Source of the DNA: Drosophila persimilis
Taxonomy: Eukaryota > Arthropoda > Insecta > Diptera > Drosophilidae
DNA: 64,000 nt
Direction of reading: 5' to 3'
NCBI RefSeq assembly: GCF_003286085.1
Contig: NW_020825289.1
Span: 12,834,001 to 12,898,000 of the forward strand
Both the position numbers and the translations under genes were made by a program. How positions within the stretch are numbered: position 1 is the stretch's first letter; every line of letters starts with the position of its first letter. The notes beneath the pieces were generated by a model. That model was not told the DNA's origin. It saw only the letters and a list, made by a program, of their open reading frames with translations, and ran no database searches. Shown here one piece after another: positions 1-12,830 of the stretch.

Positions 1-569
1 CGATGGCTGCCAGATAAAAGATGATTGAATGCAACTGGCTTTGGCGCTGGCGCTGCCGCTGGATCAGCACTCCAGCCCCTTCACTGTCTGCCCTGCCGCC
101 CTCTTGTCTGATTAACATAAATCGTGCCTGGCTGCTGCTGCCGCTGCTGCTGCCCGCCGACTATATCTTATTTCGATTTTTGCCTTTGTTTCGCTTCACT
201 CGAATGAACTACGGCTTATGCAAAAGCTACACACAAACACAAACACAAACACATCCATCCATCCATCCATATATATACATACATACATAATCAAGAGTCA
301 GAGAAACGGCAACCTGAAATTGAATGGAAATGAACAAGAAAAATAAATAAATAAAAACGAAAGGCAAACTGAAATGAAACTTCAGCAAGGAGCAAACAGA
401 AGGGTAGAGCGGCAGTCCGACGCAGTGGCAGCAGGGTAGGGGAAGGAGTGGAGAGGAGGGGAGTACTGGCAGGAGTTGGACCCCAGGCAAAGGGGAGAGA
501 ACTGCAAACACATCAGTGCCATGCCTGGCTGTAGACTTTTATTGGAGTTGTGGAGTTGCAAACTCCCGT

Positions 570-572
<3 letters not shown>

Positions 573-609
<37 letters not shown>
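573..609. repeat. Poly(G) run of 37 bases
   Basis: An uninterrupted run of G follows a short GGAG context. It is the longest of several such runs in the window (others at 3156-3173, 19496-19526, 28902-28927, and C at 7487-7504). Length should be treated as approximate because homopolymers are error-prone in sequencing. Confidence 0.9.
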
Positions 610-610
<1 letters not shown>

Positions 611-782
611 ATTTAACCCACTTCGTGCCAAACGGGCTGAATTATGGCACATTTGAGCGCACACTCGCAGAAATCTGCTGGCCCTGAAGTCTATTGACTT
701 TCGAGTTTAAAGCAGAAACAAACTTGAAATCTGAAAAGATTTTCCATTTTCAGCCGAATTTAAGGCTACGGGTTTCGTTTTT

Positions 783-1091
783 TAGGTGCTCCCGATTTCG
801 CAGATTTTTGTCACATATTCTCGTGGCCTGTTAAACGTACAGTTTAGTGCTGTTAGGCGCACAAAATCCTCTGTTATGTGTCGATAAACGATTCGGACTG
901 CTGTTAACAGTCTGTTAATTTGAGGTTGGTTTAGAAAATAAATATTTATAAAAAAAAGTAAAGGCTAAATTGTCCTGGAAATGGTGTCAATTATATGTTA
1001 ATGCGTCAATAAGGCATCTATTTTTTTCCTTTTGGAATTACTACTTTTTTTTGTTGTACAAAAAAGCCGTTTACCGAAAACGGGAGCACTA
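783..1091. mobile_element. MITE-like element with terminal inverted repeats (copy 1)
   Basis: The left end reads TAGGTGCTCCCGATTTCG. The right end, reverse-complemented, reads TAGTGCTCCCGTTTTCG, so about 16 of 18 end bases are inverted repeats around an AT-rich, non-coding core of about 310 bp. A related but diverged copy starts at 40424 and shares the end, a GTGCTGTTAGGCGCAC hairpin-like motif and several internal blocks. I see no clear target-site duplication and no transposase, so the superfamily is unknown. The AGGTGCTCCCG core differs at one base from the AGGTGGTCCCG I recall in P-element ends, which is only a hint. Confidence 0.6.
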
Positions 1092-3155
1092 AATATCTTG
1101 AAAACATGATTTTAGTTGAAAATTAAATTAAATATATATATATTTATTATATATTGAAATATCTACATTTTTCTTTGATTTATGATCTGTGGAATCGAAA
1201 TTTCCTGCTTTGTTCTGTCGGATCTTGGCAGATCTGTTGTCCGGGTTTTTGGGAACTAAAACTCCCAGCTCGAACATCTCTGTGCCTCTCTATAGATGCC
1301 TTATGTAAATACTAAGATTCTGCACGGGGGATCCCCACAGTCCCGAGTCCCATCGGAATCAAAAATCGATGCCTCGAATGGGTTAAGCGTGTCTTCCCCC
1401 CCGCCGCCACCGTATCTGCTCCACGTTAATGCTGCTGCTGTTGATGACGAGCATGAGAATGATGTTGCTGTCTGGCTGCCTGCCTCCCCGTCTGTTTCCC
1501 CCTTCCCCGTTCCACCTCTTTTGTTCCGTTTGGGTCTCTCGTTTGGCTCCTTCGTTCGCTTCGGGTTGAACTTCATTGTTGGCTCTCGCTTAAAATTCCA
1601 AACAGCAAATTGCAACTGCCAACAATTTCGAGGCTATCAGTGGCATAGCATCGGGCAGCCACGTCGCTGGTGGCTGGTGGCTGCTCCTGCTCCTACTGCT
1701 GCTTCTTGTGCTGTGGCAGCTTCTTCTCCTGGCAGTAATTTTATGCAAGATGCTATCTCAACACACCTCAACACGCCTGCTGCCACCGGGGGGCACGGCA
1801 CAGAGGGAGAGAGAGAGCAGTGCAGAGAAATGCATGTAAGCCATTTCACTTGGTCTTCTCCTTTCTGCTGTTGCTGCTGTTGCAAGTATGACAAACAGCC
1901 TGCTGCCGTCTTTTGAATGGAATTCAATTCCCATGCTGCAGCATCGGTAGCCCCCCATTCCACCCCTCCACCTCTCCACCCTTCCGTCTTTCCGTTCGTG
2001 TCTTTTGTCTGCTTCTGCCGCAGCAGCAGCAGCAGCAATACTTGTTTAGCTTGTTTGTTGCTGCCTCCTTCTGCTGCCTGCCGCCTGCTGTTCCTGCCAC
2101 TGCCACTGCCACTACCTTCTGCCTTTGCCTTTGCCTCTGCCACTGCAGTTATTGCCATTGTATCTTGATGCCTTTCAAGTGCCAATTGTGCGACCGCCCC
2201 AAACCTTTTTCTAGACAAACTCATTGCTTATTTAGTTTAAGGTGGGAATTCCAGGGGCAGCGGCAGCTGTAGCGGAGACTGCATAAATTTCATTCAAATT
2301 GAGTTGATAATGGCTGCCACTTGATAGTGGTGGCTGCTGCCTCCAGTTGCGGCTGCTGCGGCTGCTGCTGCTTCTGTTCAAGTGTTAATTGTTGGCGGCG
2401 GCACCCTCAGAGGCAGCGCGGCATTGTGCCGTCCATTCGTTCCTCCGTCCGTGTGCCTGTTAAATATTTGCACTGCGGCAGCGGCAATTGTCTGCTTTAA
2501 TCAAAATAATAACCACAGAGCGATGGGGCGGTGGGGCGGTGGGGCAGGCCAGCAGCACAGTAGCCAATATATTCTACACTCGGCAAAAGCAGAGAGCCAA
2601 CCCACTTCGAGTCCATCCAATGGACTGGCACACAAGTGTGGGGTTTTTCTCTCGGTGCATGGCCAGTGCACAGTCCCGGACTCCAGTGTCCGCTGTAATT
2701 CACGATTTCCTGCAGTAATTGAAAAGATATTCCCAAAGAGTAGCCTGGCCAAAGACAAGTTGCTGCCTGGCAGAGCCGCAACAACATTTTGCTAGCAAAG
2801 CGAATGAATCCGCGACAAGTCCCGGGTCGGGGCCGGGCCGGGCCGGGCTGGGTCTGGGGCCAGCAGGCGGCAGTGCATTAATTATTCATGAGTTGTCGCC
2901 GAGGCAGGCACGCAGGCGACACAGAGCCAGCAGTGGCCACCGCAACAGCAGCAGTGGCAGCATCAGCATCAGCAGTAGTGGCAGTGGCAGTGGCGGTGGC
3001 AGAAACTACAACGACAGCAGCGGCAACATAATTATTCATGCCCGCTTATCGCCAGTAAGGTAGGCAACACCATTTTAACCACAAGCGGATTATAATTATC
3101 AACAGTTGCCATCGCTGGCACAGACACACACACACACACACCCAAGGAGGAGTGC

Positions 3156-3173
3156 GGGGGGGGGGGGGGGGGG
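3156..3173. repeat. Poly(G) run of 18 bases next to a CA repeat
   Basis: An 18-base G run follows a (CA)n stretch at about 3123-3140. It has no coding role. Confidence 0.85.
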
Positions 3174-6100
3174 ACAGTCAGTCAGTCACTACTAGATGCA
3201 ATTGCAGTGCCTCCAGAGTGGCAGCTTATGCCCCTTGACGATGGCAAGAGGCGCAGCAACAAAATATAATTACACCTCCTCGAAAGCACTGGGCGATAGG
3301 GAGAATGGGGAAAGAGGGACAGAGAGAGAGAGAGAGAGGGACAGCTGCTTTAATTGATGTTGATTACTATCAACAACATTGCTGCTACCTCGCATGTTGC
3401 CCCTGCCGCAGCCCCCACCCCCCTGCTGTGGGCTACTTCTTTTTCGAAAACTTTTGATTGCATGTCAAAGCCGCATCAAGAGTAATTTTGGCCAAATAAA
3501 ACATTAGCATTACTAAATTGTACTTGAGTAGCAACTAAATCGAAACGGAACCAAAAGCAACAAAATGGAGCGTGTTTCTGCCACTCCCTCGCTTCCCACT
3601 GACAGGGGGGCGGGGGGAAGTCTTGTGGAAATGCCTTAAGAGGCAAAAGATTCAGAGTAAGATTCACCACATTTGCTCTCTTTCGAGGACCATCCATTTG
3701 TCAAACGTGCTTAAGGTAAAACGTTTGCCATCTCTTTTTAGCGCTCGTCTCTCTGAGAGCCGAGAGAGCTTGGATGGTCCACACCTTAGAGGACGATGCC
3801 ACATGATTAGGTCTTAAATCTGGATTTATCCATGGGTCTCGTCTTCCTAGGTGGGAGGTTCAAGTGCCTCTACAAAGAAGCCTATAAGCCGTACCTTGAG
3901 GCCGTACCGCCAGTTCCTTGAGGCTTGCCCATGGGCCTGATTCTCTATCGCGCAGAGTGCTATGCCATAAACTGGAAATTTAATTTGCTTTACCCACCAC
4001 CACTTTTGGGTGTCTCATAATTTTGGGGGAAATATTACGGTCCATAAACCCCCGCCATTATCTGATATGGTGGGGCCCGCTGCTCAGCGACGGGTTGTTG
4101 GGTGGGTGGGTGGTGGTTCTGTGTTTTACTCGTAATATACACATTTATTTTTCGGATCGTTTGGGTTTAGTGCCTGCCTGGCGGTAATTGAAACCGCATC
4201 GCTGTTCATTGGGGCAGGGGCCTCCGATGACAGATGACTCCTGGCCTTCTGTATTGGGGGGAAATTGCGGAATTTCGATGGGCAAACAATTATTGCATGG
4301 CGAATCTGACTCTGACGAATTAATCAAATTTAAATTCTCTTTCAAAGAGAGAGAGAGAGAGAACGATAGACAGTTCAATGGGACTGCTAAAGTATTTCAA
4401 TTTTAATTAACATTTGAATTGCATGGCATGGCATGGCATGGCATGGCCGTGAGCCTCTGCTCCTGCCGAATGTGCAAAGAGAGCAGCCACGGAACGGTAA
4501 AACACGAACAAAGCAAACGACGCGAAACTTCTCCCCAATCCTCTTGGGCTCCACACTACTCATCCCGCAAAAACGAAAATCTCCTTGCCATTCAGCATGC
4601 TGTGTCGGTCGCTCTCTCTCTCTCTCTCTCTCTATCCATCTCGCTCTCTGGCACTCTCTTGGGCCGTTGGCAGCCATGTTTGTTGTATGGCGCCGCTCTC
4701 TCATTAAAGCCTGGCTGGGGAAGCGAGATAGCCACATGCTGCTACAACTTTCGGCGCATGTTGTGCTGCGCATGCAAAAAGAAAGAAAAGGAAACGAAAC
4801 GAAAGCAACAAAAAAAGAGCAGAGAGTGGAGAGGAGAGTCTGCGGCAGTTGTGGAGTGGAGGAGTGGCGGAGCAGGCGGAATGGGAAGCCTTGCTTGTTG
4901 GCAACGCCTGCTGGCTTTTAGTTTGCCTTTTAAATGTTTAAGCGATTAAGTCGAATTTTAATTTGGCCGCAAAGCATAACACGACTCCACTTCCACACAG
5001 AGTGCGCGGCCAGGCACAGTGTCACACAAGTGTATACACACACATACACACATGTATATGGTGTGTTTGTATGGGTTGTGTTTGGCTTGGGGCGCGGGAC
5101 TTGAACTAACAGAAATGTAAAGCAGGCAATAAAGTGGCAACACGCTGACTTTGGCCATAAACAAAACTGAAACCGTTTTTAAGGGGGAGGGGCGGGCATT
5201 TCTGCTGTTTTTGCTGTCTATTTAGAGATGGCAGTGCAGGCGATATGCCGATATGCAAATCGACCCATGATTTATGATCTGTCTGTGTGTGTTTTGGCCC
5301 CCAAACTATGGGACAAGCCGAATTGTGCAAATAAATGAGAGGAGAACCTCGAATGAATATTCATTAGTTTTGCTTTTGGTTTTGGTTTTGGTTTAATGAA
5401 TTCAGAATCACAAAATAGCGACTTCCTCAAGAGCCGCAGAGCCACAGAGTGTATACCGAAAAGCAAGGCTATATTCGCTGTAGAGTAGTGAAAATTACAA
5501 ATAAATCTACCACCTCTGAGACGTGTATTCCCCTGCTACCGAAGGGTATTAAATGAAGCGAACGATTCTTTTTCCCCGGAGTCCAGTCCGGTCCGGTCTG
5601 CCATTACCATTCCCCTTCCTCTTCTTCTTTCCATTGTCTGCTCTCGTTGCCGGCCCTCATTAATGTTTCAAGTGTTTTATGATATGCATAATTGCTTGTA
5701 CAGATAATAAAGTTTTCTTCGGTGCCCGGACAAGATCCCAGGGACAGTGGCCGACCAGCCACCCTCGCCCCACCACCCGTCCGTGCCATTTGTCCATTCA
5801 CTTAATTAAAATGCAAATGGAAATTCTTCAAATTCTGCATAGCTGGCAGAGAGCGAGAGCGAGATGGGGAGCTTTAGAGGAAAAATGCATATTTCATGTC
5901 CCCTGATGACAGGTTCCCTTTTTTTTCATGTGTAGAATGCCGTGGCTATGCTACCCTACAAGGTATATTACAGATAAGGTCCACCCACTTGTATGTCTTG
6001 TCTTGCCTTTGCCTTGCTTCGCTATCGCTTCCTTGGACTCTCTGCCCGCCCTACCTTCTGTTTATTATACCTTGATCCCCCACTCCGTTCCTGTTTTGTT

Positions 6101-6884
6101 GCTGCTACCGAGTTTACGACGCGTGAACGGCAACAGCAACTCATCCGCCAAGCAGAGGCGACAAAATTCAACAGTCCCCCTCCCACCGTCCTCCCATCGT
6201 CCATTTGCGCCTCCTCTCCCCCCCCGCCCCCCTACTAACGAGCAGGGAAGCGATCTTGCTTCTGCTCTGTCGGCGGCCCCTTCTTTCCTTCGTTTTTGGT
6301 TCCTCTTCTTTTTTTTTTTTTTATTGTACAAGGCATTTCCAGTGAATTTTTTGATGATATCTTTGAATGTTAACATTCACAAAAGCGTAAAAATTGTTTC
6401 CCCTCTGTGCTCTTTGCTCTTCCCTCTTCCCTTCCGTCGGTATTAGTTTCTATATCGGCTTTATGAGGCACTTTTTACTGTTGAACCTCTCCGCTGGACT
6501 GGACCAGGCCCTTTTTCATTCGTACGTACCCTCCGAACATGGTCCTCCATCTGTGTGTTTGTTTGTGTGTGTGTTAAGTGAAATTCTTTTGTACCCCGAG
6601 AAGCGAAAATAAAATTCACACACTGCCGAACGTGCCCGATGCTCGGGTGAGAGGGAGAGCGGCGGAGAGGGAACAATGGAACTGGGATTTTGTGAACACC
6701 GGTTGAGGGAAGTTACGATGGCAGAGGGGGGTGCGCGCTTGCTCTGCTCTTCTCTGCTTTGCTTGTTCGCTTCGCTTCTACCTGGCGGGCACAATCTCTC
6801 ACAACAGCAGCAGCAGCAGCGGCAGCAGCAAAAAAAAAGGTGCAAAAGCAGCAACAACTACACAAAGTCGTACCGAAACCGAAA

Positions 6885-6912
6885 CGACCGACCGACCGAC
6901 CGACCGACCGAC
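6885..6912. repeat. (CGAC)n microsatellite
   Basis: About seven tandem CGAC units in non-coding sequence. This repeat generates spurious open frames with Thr-Asp-Arg-Pro periodicity. Confidence 0.85.
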
Positions 6913-7486
6913 AGACCGAGTGACGGAGTGAGAACAGCAACAACAACAACAACCAAAGACACCCAATGACAAGCTGCTCGGCAATTTGACATAATTTATA
7001 CGTCAAATTACTGCAAATTGATGCTAAATGGCTTCAAATTGAATTGACTGGCGCAGGAGAGGAGAACAAAAACATTGTATGTGAAGAAAAATACAAAAAA
7101 AAAACGGAAACAAAAACAAAATACAAAATGTAGCGCCCTGGCAGCGAAACGGCAATAGCAACAATAACAACAACAACAAAAACAGCTAAAACGATGCCTC
7201 ATGTCGACAGCTATCATTGTTGTTGCTTTTGTTGCTCTGGTGTTCACTCAAACGAAAACATTTTGAATTTTCAGCGTGGGGGCATCTACAAGATGTGTTG
7301 CTGTTGCTGTTGTACTGTTGTTGCTACTACACTAGACTCCACTGTTTGGTGATAGAGTGCGGGAGAGGGGCGGTGAACTGGCATGGGAGGGATTGTGGCT
7401 GGTGGAACGACGGGGAGCACAAAGATCGAGAAAAGAGCACATTCATCTTGACAGGCACTTTTGGGGGCATGCGGCTCTACCCCTTT

Positions 7487-7504
7487 CCCCCCCCCCCCCC
7501 CCCC
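7487..7504. repeat. Poly(C) run of 18 bases
   Basis: An 18-base C run follows CTTT in non-coding sequence; it is the opposite-strand equivalent of the poly(G) runs elsewhere in the window. Confidence 0.85.
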
Positions 7505-8638
7505 TCTCCTGTCATTAGGCTGAACTCCGAAAACGGTAATAATGGGCCAAAGCTGAGAGGTGAAAATTACCCAGATATGTACTCGAAGGTGGAAAGAGCT
7601 CATGGTTAAGGTTGAGGGGAAACTGTTGGAAGCACTCATGAAAATTGCAGTTCCACCAATGCTGCACCAATATCTAGCAAATAAAAAGAGCCGAGTCCTG
7701 CACATTTAAGAGATCATTTAAATTGATTCACTTGCAAACTTAGTGGAGGATTGATATTTAGGGAGGAATAGATATTAGACGAAAATATCTTTAATATTTC
7801 AATAACATTCAAGAGCTTAAAGCGATGTTTCCAGTAAAATAAATGTGTTCTTGTAACCACTGAACCGCCAATGAATGCCCTCAAATGGCTTAAATAGTTG
7901 AAGTTCATTAAACCAAACGAAAACTCGACAATTTTCCAGTGATTCCGCGTTTTTCCCTCGCTTCGTACATTTGTTTTGTTTCCGTGTCGCGTGGGTTCGT
8001 AACTGTACAGTGTACAGGAGGGGGAAACACAAAACAAAACAAAAAATACAGCTCAATTCAAGGCACTCCCACTCGACGCCTTTCACACCTCGGCCTGCCC
8101 ACACACACACAAACACTCACACAATAAGCGACGAGGAAAGAAAAATCAATTCTCAGCAGGCAAGCAGGCAGCCACAAAATGCGCGAAAAAAGAAAGCCAT
8201 GAAATGTGCAATCGTTCGCCGTACACACATATATACATACATACATACATACAGACACAAAGTGCAACTGTCAACGAATACAACAAAAGAGTTGGTTGTT
8301 AACAATTTGCTGTTGTTGTTGCTGCTGCCTGAAGCGTTTTGCAAAATATTGAATTCAATTTAAAGCGCAAAAGGCGCTCATAAATCACCGACAATTGGTA
8401 TACCCTCGCCGATGGAGGGTATTGTGATTTCGATGCAAACAATCGTTACAACAATGCGCTGCCCGTATCATCGATCTGCGAGGGTATCACAAGCTTCGAC
8501 ATCCGACGAAGTGTCGTCGTGGCAGGGGGAATGGAGAAAGGCACAGTCTCAGACTCGGACTCGGAGTCGAAGTCGTACTCGGGTTTGGGCGAAGTGAAAG
8601 AAAAGAGTTGCACTCGGCTTATGGTCATGCTCTCTGGT

Positions 8639-8671
<33 letters not shown>

Positions 8672-10013
8672 CTCGCTCTCGGTTAATTCAATTGATTGCA
8701 GGCCGGGCCGCCCATCGGTGAGCAAAAGAGAGCGCGGCGGCCCAGGCCTTTTACCGTAAACTGTCGGCGCAATTAAAATGAATTGAAACTGAACTTTTCT
8801 CTTCGGTTCGTGGCTCCGAATAACAGTTTTCCTTGGGCAGCTGTCGCATAATTCATCAACTACAATATTTCGTCGCGCAGGGAAAGGAAAAAGGGAAAAA
8901 TTTAAGAAAAATTTGCGTGTGTGCCGTCGTCAGAAAAAGTTTTTCATTTTTAGCATCTTGATTGTTTGTTAACAGGAGGAGGAAGAGGGCAAAGGAGGGG
9001 CAAGCGGGAGGTGGCAGTGGAAGAAACTCTGCCTAGTAGCCGGGCCGGGGCCAACAACGTTGCCCGGACTGCCTGCAATGGGCACGGGCTTGGGCTCAGC
9101 ACCAGCACAGTCCTGTCCGTCCCTGACTGTCTTCTCTGTCCGTTTTGCTAACCTCTATCTTCTCCTCTCATCACCCTCAGGCCCCTGTCCTCCTCTCTCT
9201 GGCTGCTCCGCCGTTCGCTTACCTTCTCTCCTGCACTGCTTGCTTGCTGGGGCTCTGGTATCTGAAATTGTTCAACTTCATCAGCAGAAAAAAAAAGATG
9301 CTGCCGCTGCCTTTCGTGTGTGTGTGTGTGTGCTGCCAAATCACACCAAGACAGGCCACCCCTTCTGCCCCTCTCACTCCTCTTCACCGGCTGTCATGAG
9401 TCTGAGCCGACGAGTCTTTGGTCTCTTGTCCTTTTTGTTTTCTTGCGCTGCAGCAGCAAAAGACCCCTAGGACACGGAGCACTTGAGCTTGGGCTTGGGC
9501 TGGGGTTGGGGTTGGGGGTTTGCCGAGAGGTGGGGGGCAGTGGGGAGGAGTTAAGCGGATGCATAATACGGAAAAATGTCTTCAAGAGAGGAGAGGTGGA
9601 GTAGCGATTCTCAAGCTGCTCGCTGCCTTATTTGTTCTTTATGGTTCTCCCCCCTCAACCCCTGCCAAGTCCCGCCACCGCACAGTGTGACAAAATGCAA
9701 TGGAAAAAGCAATTAGGTCTTTGAGTAGAAAAGTGGGCAGTGTTTCGTAATCAATGGCCCTTTATATGTATATATTTTTGTGTTCCTAATTCTTCGTTCC
9801 GCTCTCTGCTCTGCTTCGATCGCTCGCTGCTCTCTTCGTTTGCGCTGTTTCTCTCTCTCGCAGCTCTCAGTAAGAGGCTTCGTCTCACGACAAATGGAAG
9901 CCGAAACTCTATTGATCTCGTCTCGAAGTGTGACCAGAGGGGGTATCGTAGCAAGCAAGGGATTTTATTTCCCCTGGAAAAGCTGAGAACTTTTGCACTC
10001 GCAACCACACGCC

Positions 10014-10373
10014 ATGTTCGACGCGTACAGTGAGGCCTCGCAGATGGCCGCAGCGTTCAAGGAGTGCGCGGACCACCTGCTTGTGGCCGAGTACCTGCCG
10101 CACAACGATCGGGTGGCGTACCTCAATCTGCGGACCCTGGAGCAGGAGATCTACTGCGTCGAACTGAGCTTCGCCGGCTTCCGGATCGTGGGCTACGACT
10201 TTGACTGCATCCAGGACGGGGTCAGCAGCTGCGACCAGGTCTATGTGTCCGCCCATCGTCTGCTGGCCGCGATCAGTCCGCTCTACGCGGAGGTGGCAGA
10301 GAGTCGCGGTCGCCCCACCACCCCCAGAAGTGACGGTGGCGGTGGCGGTGGCGGAGGGGGCGTGGCCCGCTAA
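10014..10373 (+). CDS. GSKIP-domain protein (GSK3-beta interaction protein-like), nested in sbb intron
   Basis: Intronless 119-aa protein. Residues about 25-60 match the GSKIP domain as I recall it from vertebrate GSKIP and the Clu N-terminus: the core VAYLNLRTLEQEIYCVELS is followed by a GFRIVGYDFD block, then an SPLYAEV segment matching the vertebrate SPAYREA. Vertebrate GSKIP is a small cytosolic scaffold that binds GSK3-beta through a C-terminal helix and PKA RII through an N-terminal helix. Here the sequence after SPLYAEV is short, lacks the leucine-rich GSK3-binding helix and ends in a Gly run, so binding to GSK3 is doubtful. The start is the first ATG after an in-frame stop at 9984-9986. 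Codon use is GC-rich and gene-like, unlike the flanks. It is transcribed in the same direction as sbb. An AATAAA follows 103 bp after the stop. Confidence 0.85.
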   Translation: MFDAYSEASQMAAAFKECADHLLVAEYLPHNDRVAYLNLRTLEQEIYCVELSFAGFRIVGYDFDCIQDGVSSCDQVYVSAHRLLAAISPLYAEVAESRGRPTTPRSDGGGGGGGGGVAR

Positions 10374-10475
10374 ATTTCTGTCTGTTAATTGCTGCCAAAA
10401 GTGATAATTAAACGTCTGTGCCCCAGCCACGGCTGCAGGCACAACTTTGGGGCAGGTAAATGACTTGATTGCAAT

Positions 10476-10481
10476 AATAAA
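10476..10481 (+). terminator. Polyadenylation signal AATAAA of the GSKIP-like gene
   Basis: A canonical AATAAA lies 103 bp after the stop codon of the GSKIP-like reading frame, giving a short 3' UTR and supporting an independent nested transcript rather than an sbb exon. Confidence 0.6.
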
Positions 10482-10957
10482 GCTCCCAGCCTGGGCACCG
10501 ATTTGGAGCTGGTCTTTTGATTAATTGCTGCCAAGTGAGAGGACGAGTGGACGGAGCCACAGCCACACTGGCAGGCAGCAGACATCAGGCAGTGGCAGGG
10601 GCAGTGGCAGCGGCAAGGGGCAACACTGCTGCAAGTTGATTGACTCAACTTGGCACTCTTCGAACCTTTTGTAGCAAAAAAGTTAACAAGTTTTTGCCGT
10701 TCCACTTGACTGCTGCTGCTGTTGCTGCCAATGAAGATGCAGACTTTGGATGGAGCACCCAACCCAAGTCCAAAACCCAAACTCAAGCCCCAGCTACAGG
10801 CAACATGCAGCATGCTCCTCCATTCCCTCCTCTACTGGGCTCTGGTCTCTGGGCTCTGGGGTCTGGGGTCCATGCCAACTAAGGTTTTATCTAGTTGAGT
10901 CCATCTAGCCGCTTGCCGTCCGTCCTGCCGCTGTCTGCCACGGACAACGACCGAGGC

Positions 10958-10993
10958 GGAGACGGAGACGGAGACGGAGACAGAGACAGAGGC
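10958..10993. repeat. (GAGACG)n microsatellite
   Basis: About six tandem hexamer units in non-coding DNA, grading into GAGACA. Confidence 0.85.
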
Positions 10994-12599
10994 TAAAGCG
11001 ACGAATGCTTGACACACACACACACACATACACATACACAGACAGATGGGGACGGCTGGGCGAACGCATTTGCTACGGCGTTCGTATCGGCCATGTCTAT
11101 CTGGCCGGGCTCTCCACTTGTCTATGCTCGTATATTTGTCCATTGAAGCATGCAATTGATTGCTGCAACGGCCACAGCAGCAGCAGCAGCAGCAGCCTCC
11201 ACTGCAGACTCCTATCCCCCCTCCCCCCTGGGACCCAGGGACTCACCCCCTCCACTGCACATCCGATCCTGCTGCGCTTTAATTGCCTTTTCATTGCAGC
11301 CCGTCGGCCTTTTGCCTCTGTGCCGCGTTGCAGTATCCCTGAATCCCTCAACCCCTGTCCCCCCCGGGTTCCTCCCTCTCGTCTGTGTGTGTGTGTGTGT
11401 GTAATTTGTGGTTGTTGTTCTCTGTTAATGCATTACATGAATTTTAACAAGCTTTGCATTCTGACTGACTATCCGCCGCAGCTTGCCCCACGCCATGCCA
11501 TGCCATGCCACGTTCCCTGCCGCCCCCCTCCCGCTTTGTGGCAGCTCGAAAAGCTCCGTGTGTGCTCCGATGTTTGTTTATTATAGCCACATCCCGTCGA
11601 ACGCAGACATAATTTAACCTTTGCCTGCCCCGCCCCGACCTGCCCTGCCCTGCCCTGTGCCCCACCTTCTTGCTTTTCATTTCGGAAATTCTCAATCAAT
11701 GAATTATTCGTAGTCAATTTTTGGTTTGGCCAAAGGAAAACAAGTAGGAAAGGACATACCGGTGTGGAATGGAAATCAGCAAACAGGTTCCGCCTCAAAG
11801 CGCAATCGCAAAATCAAAACTTGTTTGCCCCTTGCCACCCATTTCCCATTTCCCTGTGCCCACCGCCCCCCCCATCCACCCATTTTCCATTGCGCTCTGC
11901 CACTTTTCGAACTAATTGGCTGCGTTTTTGGTTAATTAGCGCAAAGGCAGCAGCGACAGCAACAAAGCTCTATCCCTGGCAAAATCAATCCGTCCGCCGG
12001 TCTGTCGGGCTGTCGCCAGGTTTTGAAAATGAAATCTTTTTTCTGTGGCGCACACGCGCTTTATTGGCACTCAAATTGGCGGCTAAACTTTGGCAGCAGG
12101 CAGCCGTCAACAGCAGCAAAAACAAAAACAACAACAACGTGGATACATCTAGCTACAACAACAGCGACAACTATAGCGACAACAACGATTTTGTCTGGCC
12201 GAAAACGTTGTAATTATTTGATGCCAGATAACAATTTATTGCCAGATACTGTCACTGTGACAGTAGCACGTCCCTGGACGGGGGTATCCGTAGCTGATTA
12301 GCGCTTAAATTGAACATTTTCCATATGCTAATCACACGGTGCACCCGAAGTTGTTGTATTTTGGTTACAACTCTGGCTAATATTCATTTACTGTTCAATT
12401 TCTGTTGTAATTCCGTCAATTGATTGTAGATGGAAATACATATGTATAATATAAATAAATAAATGGAAATGCAGTTTTATCTATTTATTCAGCCAATTTA
12501 TAAAATATATTGATTTTTTGACAACAACAAAAATGCCATAAAAATCTGTTGGTTTTTATCTGTTTACGTTTTTTGTTACATCTGTCTCTTTTTCTCTAT

Positions 12600-12830
12600 T
12601 CTCACAACAACAGCAGTCGTTTTAGCACGCTCCCCTCCGACAGAGCACGCACACTGCACGAGGATGAGCGTGTGTGCGAGAGAGAAAGAGAGAGGGAGGG
12701 AGATCGAGTGCAATTTTATTTGTTCCTTCTGGCTATAATATTGATCCGATCTAGTCCAGATTCGGCACTCTGGTAGATATGGTCTTTCTCTATGATTCTG
12801 CGTTTTCCTTTTTTCTGTGTTTTATTCAGG
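12600..12830. repeat. Dispersed repeat fragment (copy A)
   Basis: Contains the block TTCCTTCTGGCTATAATA at about 12724, followed by a GATCCGATCT...CCAGATTCGGCA...CTG.TAGATATGG stretch that recurs with few differences at 18615-18670. The preceding part, with GCACACTGCACGA and GAGAG runs, also aligns with 18508-18600. It looks like a fragment of a multi-copy transposable element, and the two copies bracket the first four CheA-like genes. I cannot name the family with confidence. Confidence 0.6.

Larger units (their letters stand above)
1..9983. other. Non-coding sequence, probable 5' intron of sbb (left part)
   Basis: No coding region can be supported here. Open frames on both strands are low-complexity (runs of Ser, Leu, Cys, Gln) and follow CTG/CAG, CT and CA repeats. 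The stretch holds a MITE-like element at 783-1091, a 37-base poly(G) run at 573-609, shorter G/C runs near 3156 and 7487, and several microsatellites. Because the first sbb exon visible downstream starts with a 3' splice site, this is most simply the large upstream sbb intron; the alternative is intergenic DNA plus sbb upstream exons that I cannot recognise. Confidence 0.6.

Noticed and set aside
1296-1916. 206-codon plus-strand frame near the left end
   Set aside because: Low complexity (Pro, Ala and Cys runs), with overlapping frames on both strands and no known domain or splice context.
9909-10442. 177-codon minus-strand frame opposite the GSKIP-like gene
   Set aside because: It is a shadow of the GC-rich coding sequence; the plus-strand frame has a recognisable domain.
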